From Liolophura sinensis (lineage: Eukaryota; Mollusca; Polyplacophora; Chitonida; Chitonidae): DNA of 60,000 nt. Positions within the stretch are counted from its first letter, which is position 1. Each line of letters opens with the position of its first letter. The translations under genes were made by a program, and so were the position numbers. The stretch is from positions 12,947,385-13,007,384 of the forward strand of contig NC_088295.1 in NCBI RefSeq assembly GCF_032854445.1, read 5' to 3'. The notes beneath the pieces were generated by a model. It searched no databases. It was not told where the DNA came from and saw only the letters and a program-made list of their open reading frames with translations. Of this stretch, positions 49,811 through 58,559 are shown in pieces.

Positions 49811-50817
49811 TCAATATCGCGTGTGGCCACCCCTTGCTTTAATGCATGCAAAAATTCTCCGACGCATAGAAAAAGTCAGTCGTCTGATGAGATGACGAGA
49901 GATTCGTTGTCATTCATCTTGGAGAGTGAACGCCAGTTCTTGTCGGTTGGCTGCAAGGTGTGGCTGTTGTCTTACTCGAGGACCCATGATATCAAAAGGT
50001 GTTCTATGGGGGACATATCTGGGGAACGTGCAGGCCACGGCAAGACGTTGACGTCGTTGGCGTCCAGGAAATTCTGCACAACTCGAGCTGTATGGGGTCT
50101 GGGGTCGTCATGCTGGTACGGGAAACGTGGCTGCTGTTGAAGAAATGGGAGGACAACAGGACATAGAATTTCATCCACGTAACGTTGAGCTGTTAGGTTC
50201 CCGTAAATGATGACCACTGGTGTCCGTTCCTCGCCACAAATCCCACCAAACACCATCACGCTGCCGCCACCAAGCGGTACCACCTCCTGGACGCATCATG
50301 CAGCCGTTCGTTCGCCTCTTCGACGATAAACTCGCTGTCTGCCATCGGCTCGGTACAGACAGAAGCGGCTTTCATCCGTGAATACAACACGTTGCCAATC
50401 ACGTCGCTGTCAATGGCCTACAATTCGAGCCAATCGCAACATCTGGCAACGATGTTCGGCTGTCAACAACTGCCCTCCGAATGGTCGATAGGCCCTAATT
50501 CTGTGAGCCATGAGTCTCCTGGACACGGTCTGCCGACTGACCCGGTGACCTAAGGCATTGATTGACGATGACGTCACTGTCAGGAAGCGATTCCTCAGGT
50601 GTAATGTACGCAGGTAGCCGTCTTTTCTGGGCGTAGTTACCCTAGGCCTGCCTGTTCTTGGCCTGTCCGATGTCTACTTTGTCTATCTGTAACGTTGTCT
50701 GAAGATTGACACAGTTGCACGAGAGCAGCCGAAGGTCTTTGCAATGTGGGCATGGGTGGCCCCCATGGATACCATACCCAGAGCCCTTTCGTGTCGTTCA
50801 GGAATCAATCGAGGCAT
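49811..50817 (-). pseudogene. Tc1-like (Tc1/mariner) transposase, degenerate
   Basis: This is a cut-and-paste DNA transposase. From ATG 50817 one frame gives an N-terminal helix-turn-helix (HAHIAKTFGCSRATVS), a GRPR-type linker, the first catalytic Asp in FTDESRF, the GGGSVMVFGG motif, the second Asp region (normally DN-x-RPHTA, here DDPRPHTA), and the glutamate in SPIEH. The C-terminus ends ARGGHTRY. The length of 1007 nt against 335 codons plus stop implies a net one-base loss. In-frame stops lie at 50683-50685 (TAG), 50674-50676 (TAG), 50410-50412 (TGA) and 50296-50298 (TGA), and a frameshift near 49991-49998, just after SPIEH. The copy cannot make transposase. I could not define terminal inverted repeats. 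The family is certain; the subfamily is not. Confidence 0.93.
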
Positions 50818-51094
50818 TACTTTGGTGGTTTTTAGTCAGTGTGCAAGTCCAGCACACTGTTTGTCACGTTTTTATACACTTATTACACGTGCAGTTGCAG
50901 CCATCTATGGGTCACTTGATTTCTCAATTTTCTTCGTTGTCTCTAAACAAATTCGTGTGGGCGTATATGACGCTTCTCGCACATGGAAATATGCTTCGTA
51001 CAATGTTTTCCTATAATAATTTGATATTAATTTGCTGAAAAGGCTGGTTAAATTTAACTCACGTTAAGTTTCGTAAAGTTTCTTTTGGCAGGTC
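50818..51094. other. 5' end region of the Tc1-like element; no gene
   Basis: Plus frames here (50706-51038) are the antisense of the transposase N-terminus and its flank. No inverted terminal repeat pair with the left side was identified. Confidence 0.4.
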
Positions 51095-51210
51095 AGTTTA
51101 TTTGTTCTTTAACGCCATTGTTGTTCTTTCATTTATATGATGGTTGTAAGCTTTACGGCTGGAGGAAATCTGGAAACCCGGGGAAAACCACTGAGCTTTG
51201 GCAAGTTAAA
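51095..51210 (-). mobile_element. Fragment of another core-sharing SINE
   Basis: The plus-strand pattern ctttaacgccattg, ttcatttatatgatgg, ggaggaaatctggaa, cccggggaaaaccactgagc follows the same order as the SINE A and B cores, but with a different body. No head or tail was seen. Confidence 0.5.
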
Positions 51211-51369
51211 GACGAACTTAAACGAATGTTAGAAAGCGCAAACGCCCTCACCCATGCTTGCAGAGAACAAGACCATGGTGTTTTCTTTCAAAACCCTTAA
51301 TATGATTTTGGTTCGCAAAGTGAATTTTAGGCCAGCAAAAAAGGATGTTAATTTTTTGATAATGCGAAA

Positions 51370-51583
51370 TTTATTTATTTATTTATTTATTTGATTGGGG
51401 TTTTACGCCGTACTCAAGAATATTTCACTTATACGACGCCGGCCAGCATTATTGTGGGTGGAAACCGGGCACAGCCCTGGGGAAGCCCACGACCATCCGC
51501 AGGTTGCTGCCAGACCTTCCCAGATATGGCCGGAGAGGAGGCCAGCATGAGCTGGGCTTGAACTCACACCGACGGCATTGGCG
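51370..51583 (-). mobile_element. SINE A, 5'-truncated, with perfect target-site duplication
   Basis: Tail, core and body run as far as gacggcattggcg. The flanks carry identical 12-bp repeats gataatgcgaaa at 51358-51369 and 51584-51595. This is the youngest-looking insertion in the window. Confidence 0.95.
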
Positions 51584-51624
51584 GATAATGCGAAACTATA
51601 TATATACATTCAGTATCAGTTTTC

Positions 51625-51631
<7 letters not shown>

Positions 51632-51671
<40 letters not shown>
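51632..51671. repeat. GT microsatellite
   Basis: About 20 GT units following a short atatat run. Confidence 0.95.
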
Positions 51672-51674
<3 letters not shown>

Positions 51675-51751
51675 ACTGATCCTTCATAGGCTACATAAAT
51701 GTACATGCTCCAGGTTGTATGCTATTGTTGTCCATTATAGATTGTTATTTT

Positions 51752-51926
51752 ATTGTTATTTACTTATTTACTGATTTATATCATTGGTGTTTTACGTCGT
51801 ACTCAAGAGTATTTCATTTATACGAAGGCGGTCAGCATTATAGTGGGAGAAAACGGGGCAGAGCCAGGAGGAGACCCACGACCACGACCAGGTTGCTGGA
51901 GGCCATCCCACGCACGACCGGAGAGG
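51752..51926 (-). mobile_element. SINE A, truncated and abutting SINE B
   Basis: Tail and body (ggtgttttacgtcgtactca ... cgcacgaccggagaggag) stop exactly where the SINE B tail begins. Confidence 0.85.
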
Positions 51927-52260
51927 AGTGAGTGAGTGAGTGAGTGCTTGGGGTTTAACGTCGTACTCAACAATTTTTCAGTCATATGACGACGAAGGAA
52001 TCATTAGGGTGCATGTACGTGTAATGTGCCTCCTTGTTGCAGGACGGATTTCCACCGCTCTTTTATTTAGTGTTGCTTCACTGAGACGACATACCGAAGG
52101 CAAGTAAGCCGCCCCGCCCGAGCCATTATACTAATACGGGTCAACCAGTCGTTGCACTATCCCCTTCATGCTCAACTTCCTCTTTTAAAGTCTTAGGTGT
52201 GACTCGATCAAGGATTGCACCGTTCTGGCGTGCTCACTCCCTAGGCCACGGGGGCCCCAC
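51927..52260 (-). mobile_element. SINE B, full-length
   Basis: Plus-strand reading: (gagt)n tail, core (gtttaacgtcgtactcaaca ... catatgacgacg), body with cttcactgagacgac and gggtcaaccagtcg, head ending gccacgggggcccc. Its last 14 bases equal those of SINE A. Confidence 0.9.
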
Positions 52261-52797
52261 GTAGTGTACTAAGGCAGCCATTTGTGGAAGTGGAAGCTTA
52301 CACTGCGCAGACAAGATGTGTTAGCAGTTTCCATTAGTTTCCAAACTTCGCCTGTATATGTACTGACCGTCCAGGAATATACGTCTATTTCTGTCTGGAA
52401 AATCAGCTTATCATCCAGCAATTAGCATATTACTGATACGAACAAATGAACAACAAGCAATGTAAACAATTTATTCGCAAAAATGTGATAAGGGTGAAGG
52501 AAGCATTAAAGAGTAAATATCAGAAATACACGTATCAAAGTGCATCACGGGAAGTGAGATCATGATAATAAAATGTGAGAGAATAGGAATTTCGTGGTTG
52601 TCAAATCAGTACAAAAATAACCCACCTTTGATAGCAAAATATGCATACAGGTTGCAAGAGAGAATACTTACATCATATTGACAGTTTCATGTCCATTGTT
52701 ATTGGAAGACAAAACGGTTCGCACCACGAAGGTACTAACCATACCTGATAATACATCGAAACTAAGGTAAACGCACAAACGATTGTTCTGTACAACA
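52261..52797. other. No supported gene
   Basis: AT-rich unique sequence; nothing recognised. Confidence 0.4.
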
Positions 52798-52880
52798 GAA
52801 TGAATCAGTCACGAGGAAGAATGAATCAGTCACGAGGAAGAATGAATCAGTCACGAGGAAGAATGAATCAGTCACGAGGA
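52798..52880. repeat. 21-bp minisatellite, 4 copies
   Basis: The unit gaatgaatcagtcacgagga plus a is repeated almost perfectly. Confidence 0.95.
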
Positions 52881-53737
52881 CATTAACCAGCACTTTACCA
52901 TCTGGTTTAATCACTTTCCCTTAGAAAACACATGGAGTACATGAAAGGTGTTACAAATTAACACCTTATTGATTAAATTTCTTATTGATTAAATCAAATG
53001 AAAATTCCTCAGTTGAATGTACGTTTCGAATAAAATGCAGTTTCACCATGCATGTACAAACAGATAGAATAAACTATGACCTAAAGAATCAGGATGTGAA
53101 CAATGCTGAATGTAGACTGAAAGCGACATTTTAAGTAAATGTTTTTCAGCAACAAACAAATGCATTTTATGAAGTTCTATACAGTGATACCAAGTAGTTT
53201 GAGTCGAATACGCTCGTGTAAAACGAAGCTGCCGTACGAAACTTTAGCATCCCCAGAACAAAATGAAGAGAAAGAGCGAGTAAATGCGATATGTATTTAC
53301 AGCTGTCTTATATTACAGGTATCCACAGAACAAGAGTAGCAACCACGCTGTAAAATCTATCACATCTTCTATGTTAGATCCTTTGTTTTCAGTAAAATAT
53401 GCTTTTCCGAAATAATATTAACAAGAAACTTAACTTCAAAAACTCGTTAAAACCCAATGCTAGGATAATATTGATATCATGATGTGTTTGTATTCCGACG
53501 GAAAAACGCCTGCACCGTTTCCACAACAACGTCAAAGTAAAATTTTAAGATACTGAGAACTGAAAAACCATTTTAACCACAAAATCAAGATTCGTTATGA
53601 GCGAAGCAGTATAAAGACCTTGTTCTCCATTCAGTTCTCCATTGGGTCCAACTTTTCATCAAAGTCACAGTTAAGACAGGTTCCTGTTAGCAGTGACTCA
53701 TTGCTAAGAAGATATGCATACATTAGCCAGTGTGACG
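52881..53737. other. No supported gene
   Basis: AT-rich unique sequence; short open frames only. Confidence 0.4.
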
Positions 53738-54035
53738 ATGGTTCTAATCAACAGACCCAAGGGTGATTGTTGTTTTGAACAACACTCATGGGCCTAAGCT
53801 ACATGTAGCTTGTGTGACTGTTGTTCTGAATCACATTCATAGGCCTTAGCTACATGTAACTGGTGTGACTGTTGTTCTCAACCACATTCAAAGGCCAAAA
53901 CTACATGTTACTGGCGTGACTGTTGTTCTCAAACACATTCAAAGGCCTAAGCTACATGTAAGTGGTGTGACATTTGATATGAACCGCATTCATAGGCCAA
54001 AGCTTGATAGCAAGACTGTTGTTCTGAACCACATG
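53738..54035. repeat. ~51-bp minisatellite, about 6 copies
   Basis: The unit is built on 'gtgactgttgttctgaacca', 'cattcataggcc' and 'aagctacatgtaactg'. A 17-residue repeat in the plus frame 53865-54053 follows from the period. Confidence 0.88.
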
Positions 54036-55190
54036 CATCCACCAACAGGATGAGAGAAGATTTGTTTGGTGCATATTTGATTTTGTAGTGCATAACGAGG
54101 GGTGTATACACAGTTAATGGTAAAACAGGTGGCGGCACACAACAAACACCACGCCAGATACACTACGAGTCTTCTGTGATACAGATTCGACACAGTTATA
54201 CACGAGTTCATGATCTTCACAAGTGTTACTGCCCATATGTCCGTAGGAAAATGGACAGATTCAATAGTCAAATACGAACTCTGGTATCATTTTAAAAGCA
54301 CATTAATCAGAAGGGCACAATTCATTCACTATGCGATTTTAGTTATTTGACTGCGTTAGCTACAGCACGTCTATACTCATCAGGCAAATGATCAAGGCAG
54401 TTAAGCTTATCTAAAAGCTACGATTAGTTTTCGACACGACTCCCAGGGACACAACAGAAACGACCAATGCAATCACTATAAAGTGAAACGTACAGAGAAA
54501 TAATGCCATAGATTTTTTTTGTCCTGCGAATACGTTTCTTAACAAAAATCTTTCATGAATTTCTCTCAAATACTCTTCAAGTACTATAGAACAATGCAAT
54601 AAATTGTTCCACTAATCATCCCACAGATATGAAAACACCTGTAACAACCTGCAACGTTCATCATTGCATAACAGCAGTCTGAATAGACAGATATATTTTA
54701 ATACTTATGTTGGAAGCCAATGTGGTGAACTGGGCTCAGGATATATGTCATAAACAAAATAAATTAAGATAACCATGTGGCATTTATGGCAAGAGAATTC
54801 AAGTAAGAGAAAAATACAGAGTAAATTATTTCAGTTCATTTGGTGTTACATCGTATGTTTCATAGAAGCACCAGAATGTCCATTCCTGTCAGCATCACTC
54901 AAATCCCTGCCGTAGTGAAAGCAGAAATGTAGAATTTCTGTACAACACGACTTGAAAACCTAGCCGATTACCAGTGAAACACCATCAAGATGCATTTGCT
55001 CACCCTGCCTAAGTCTACACAACTATAAGTCTATAAAGCTTAATAAGGAAATTATTATACCATACACAGTTTAAGAAAGAACTGACAATGTATGAATTAA
55101 GGTCGGCAACTCATGGCAACGCCTATCGTCGACAGTTTGTCTCACAGGAATATTGAGGAAATGACGTATGGCGGATGTGTCAAATGACTC
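54036..55190. other. No supported gene
   Basis: AT-rich; a hydrophobic minus frame at 54411-54599 is unsupported. Confidence 0.4.
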
Positions 55191-55596
55191 TCAGACTTGG
55201 AAGGCTACACCGATCGATTTTAGTCCTAACCCATGACCAGTTCTCTCATGCTGACACCTTACCTCCACCCAAACTATGATTCCCGTGGGTTGTCTAGCCG
55301 TATCCATCACAGCCAGGTTTCCTGCAATCGCTCCCCTACTGAAGCATTCCCCACCATTAGGACAAACCCCGCCATAACAATCAACCCACTTTGTCAAGGC
55401 AAAGTCAACAATCGCTTGGCGACTCCATGTCCCCGGGCGGGAAAATTACTTGCATATTAGCCCTGTTTGAGTTGACGCCACTCTGAAAACACTTTCCGTG
55501 ATTGCATGTTGTGGATTTGCAGCATACTTTATCTTTCCATTTTATATCATAGATGCATCCTCTGAATATCATCACGTATAAGCCACTGGGCTCCAT
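55191..55596 (-). CDS. Candidate cysteine-rich exon pair (doubtful)
   Basis: Two adjacent minus-strand open frames carry clustered cysteines. At 55405-55596 there is RGCIYDIKW followed by CCKSTTCNHGKC. At 55191-55397 there is CYGGVCPNGGEC, which resembles the start of an EGF-like module. The first frame has a possible donor (CAA|gtaatt) and the second a good donor (GAG|gtaagg). The acceptors are weak and no complete domain is seen. It lies 3' of CACNG-like gene 2 and would be a separate gene or a decayed fragment. Confidence 0.22.
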
Positions 55597-55842
55597 GTAA
55601 TGGCGTCTTAATTAGGCCAAGTCTTTCGAATCCTATGCTCAAGCATAAGTCGTATATGTTACTTATATAATGGAATTGTAATGCCAGATGGTGTTTCATA
55701 ATTCAGCAGAACCTGTGGTATTGTTATAACGACCTTGTGTACGAAGGTCCTGTTTTCTTGCCTCCTCGCTGACATCAATTGTCACCGTTTTACCAACTTG
55801 TCCACTTAACGGCTTTAAACTACAGTTAATGTATTTGTTAAG

Positions 55843-56065
55843 GTCAGTTTTCTGGCTCTGTCTCAGCAGGTCAGCTCGCTTTCACGAGGTGAATTTACTG
55901 GCTCTAACTTCACGAGGTAAGTTGACTGGCTCTATATAAGCAGGTCAGTTCGCTGGCTGCACTTCACGATGTCAGCTCATTGGTTCTCAGAGTCAGTTCG
56001 CTGCCTCTATTTCACCCCAGTTTTTATTTCAAGATGTCAGTCTACTGGCTCTGTTTCAAGAGGAC
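55843..56065. repeat. Degenerate ~30-bp minisatellite in the 3' flank of CACNG-like gene 2
   Basis: About seven imperfect copies of a unit of roughly 30 bp, built on 'ggtcagttcgctggctc' and 'ttcacgaggt', run up to within about 12 bp of the stop codon. On the transcript strand it would form the start of the 3' UTR. Confidence 0.7.
56023..56028 (-). promoter_or_regulatory. Candidate polyadenylation signal of CACNG-like gene 2
   Basis: A perfect AATAAA on the minus strand lies about 50 nt after the stop codon. It falls inside the short minisatellite at 55843-56065. Longer 3' ends using later signals cannot be excluded. Confidence 0.45.
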
Positions 56066-56076
56066 TGGATATCTAA

Positions 56077-56333
56077 TTACACTCTGCCAAGTTGAACAGG
56101 CTCATCTTCATCAGCCAAAACATCGATACTATCCGCCATTTCGTGTTTCCGTTTGTGAGAACACACGAGATAACACACAAAGGCAATCAGGTAAATCACG
56201 AAAACAAGCCATGATAGAACAATAGAAAATCCATAACTCTGATTACTACCCAGAGGATGTCGAAGAGGAAGGCTCTGTTTTGCATATGCCACCGAATTTG
56301 AAAACACTTCGTTGATAACCAGCACGCAAGCAG
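56077..56333 (-). CDS. CACNG-like gene 2, exon 4 (membrane segments 3-4 and tail)
   Basis: The exon starts after a strong pyrimidine-rich acceptor (tttgcctttcag) and ends with TAA at 56077-56079. It encodes 84 residues: the end of segment 3 (AACVLVIN), the second extracellular loop with an NQS glycosylation site, the family motif YGFS, membrane segment 4, then the basic stop-transfer SHKRKH and an acidic 20-residue tail ending QLGRV. The C-terminus does not fit the class I PDZ ligand (S/T-x-hydrophobic) typical of stargazin-type TARPs. Confidence 0.85.
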
Positions 56334-58559
56334 CTGAAAGGCAAAGACACAAAAGAATACAGTAACAAGATTAGTTATAACATTTCCCAACAGGTTTAAT
56401 AAATTAAGGATTTATTTCCAGGAAAACACACAAAAAATTTTTTCACCAAATTTCAGTGATAGTACATACACCTAAAAAGAGGTTTTGACAACCTCTGATA
56501 CCAAAATGTACAAGATATCTATCCAGATCATACCCACCTGCCATTACATGAAGTAAGCCAGTTAGCCTCTTGTGGATGTACCGAGGCCTTTTGAACGTAT
56601 ACAGTGCGAAAAAATGACCCAGGAACATTATTACCATAGCTATAATGCTAAATGCTGCCTCAGTCCGACGAAAATCTACAACAGCAAAAATATCGAATAT
56701 TACTCCAAACATATCACCTATACCGTCTGAGAGGGGCATTGTGCAGTGTACCTAACGTAAAACTTATTTGCTTTTTCTTTCCTGATTTCTTGAACTTAAA
56801 TGCTTTTTCTCCTAACTTCCTATTTTCCAAATCTGTCTAAAAGCAAAATGTTTTCCGATCAAATTTCCGCAAAGTTTGACCTAATCCAGACTTTAAGCCA
56901 GAAAACTTAGTGGCGACTAAGAATGGCGACTTTTAGATGTGAAAGCTGTTGCTGCACCCACCAAACCATAGCCTTAACAAGCTGATTGGAGGAGAAGTCC
57001 TAGAAAATATATTAGTTCCTATTGATGCTGAAAATGCTTTTTTTTCGGTGTGTGGAAAACATCAGTTGTGAGGAAGCTTTAGCCTGCACAGGTCCGTGTT
57101 TATTTCCTTTTATTCCCAATGTAGTTACTTCATGATCAATGTCTCAAACGGTCGCTCAGGGTCAGTGTTATCTAGCACAATTTCAATTCTCAATGCCGTG
57201 GAATTGTATGTTTAGACCACCACATGTCGTACGAAAATTCCTGCATTCCTGAGCACTATCTAAAGCACAGCTGTATTTTGGCACATGCAAATCAACAAAT
57301 CTTAACAGGTGTCACCACTCACTTCCTTGCCTTGTGCTGTGATCTATACTCTAGAACAGTCTATCAGAACTATCACAGTGAATTCATATCCGTTTGGGCT
57401 GATACAGAAATACATAGCTTGAAATGGCAAAACAGTTTAGCGATTGAAAATGATAATCGGTTCCGTCCATGATAAATAGAGAAAGACGCGTTCCAGACTA
57501 GCTCACTCATCAGTCTGAGAACCATGGCTGGCAAGTCGGGAAGAAATAGCACAGTTTATATGTGCTATATGATATGGGAAGTTTTGAATGACCGAATGGG
57601 TGCCTTATTGTTGCAGAAACATCGGACTTATCATAAAATACAACAAGACGTTGGTTCAGCCGTAATGGCAAAAGGCCAAAGTTCAGGCTGCATGAGTTGT
57701 TAAGGTTTTGAGCACGCGGCTAGTTGCGTATAATATAGCTTGCTTTGTGCTAGCGGCACTACATCACACTTGCATGGTTCTCCGATGGAGTGCTGGTCAC
57801 ATTTCAGCGATGAGGCGCTATGACGTCACATAAGAAAAAAATCCACCTACTGTGAAAACAAATCATGAAAAAAGTCAGGAGCTTTAAAAAAAACCCAGGG
57901 AGAACGAGGAGAATCTACAAACAAAACTTGGTCTCAGTGCTTCCTGGCTTCGGACTACAGGGTTACATCATAAAATATACATACTGGCAATTTCAAGGCA
58001 CTAATGCCTCATTCTAAAGCAATGGAATGAAGAAACGATTAGCACTTCTTACTCTCAGGGGAAAATGTATTTCATTACGATCTAACAGTGTTCACAATAC
58101 AGATATTTCTTCCACTAAATTAGTCAGTATTTAGTTTAATTTCATTTTAACAGAACATGCAGAAATCGAACGTGAAATGTGTAGATTGAAAGAATACTTT
58201 CAAAGATGGCCTTGGAGATGAATATAAGACTATAACATGGAGGGTAAAGCCAGATTATCAAAGATAATGTCATAGTTGACAAACTGATACAGAGAAGCGG
58301 TGAAATCCGGCTTCTGACCAATTTATCTCAGTCAGGCTGTTTTTGTAACTCTTGATGTAAATGCTTACATATCATTGGTGATATTAATAGCTGTTTATTA
58401 AACGTCACACCATGGTCTAGAATTACTCAAAATGATGTCTTGTCATCACATTTAAATCACAGTAACACGAAGACATACCTAAAAACCTGGAATCTACATC
58501 CGGGCGATTTTTCAGCTGTTCCTCTGTCGGAAACATCGAGAGAGACTCACACGATTCCT
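56077..58559 (-). CDS. CACNG/TARP-like calcium channel gamma subunit, exons 2-4 (3' part of gene)
   Basis: Three exons join in frame: 58479-58559, 56538-56675 and 56077-56333, with introns of 1803 and 204 bp. All junctions use GT/AG and all are phase 1. Together they encode about 157 residues: the end of the first extracellular loop, membrane segments 2, 3 and 4, and a short cytosolic tail. With a first exon of about 66 residues the protein would be about 224 residues, close to the short gamma-1 class and well below stargazin (about 320). The order of motifs matches gamma-5/7: F-x-R-x-x-x-A-x-F before segment 2, MF-x-G inside it, RP-x-R after it, and YGFS opening segment 4. Exon 1 was not seen between 58560 and 60000 and should lie to the right. 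The neighbouring exon at 17798-17996 belongs to a second gene, because it lies 3' of this stop codon on the same strand. Confidence 0.85.
56538..56675 (-). CDS. CACNG-like gene 2, exon 3 (membrane segment 2)
   Basis: The exon is 138 nt between the acceptor ttgctgttgtag and the donor GCAG|gtgggt. It encodes 45 whole codons running from FRRTEAAFS to LLHVMA. A hydrophobic segment of about 20 residues contains MFLGH, followed by KRPRY and a second hydrophobic stretch. This matches gamma-5/7, where segment 2 is followed by RP-H-R and then segment 3. The same DNA stays open a little upstream, which is intron sequence. Confidence 0.85.
58479..58559 (-). CDS. CACNG-like gene 2, exon 2
   Basis: The exon is 81 nt, bounded by the acceptor ttatttacag and the donor AG|gtatgt. 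It encodes 26 whole codons, starting ESCESLSM, with split codons at both ends. It corresponds to the second half of the first extracellular loop. The cysteine in ESCE is placed to pair with the cysteine of the GLW-x-x-C motif of exon 1. Its length equals the usual exon 2 of gamma subunits (about 80-84 nt). It was too short to be seen as an ORF and was found by following the splice phase back from exon 3. Confidence 0.75.

Noticed and set aside
49664-50140. 158-codon plus-strand ORF
   Set aside because: It is the antisense of the Tc1-like transposase C-terminal region and its flank.
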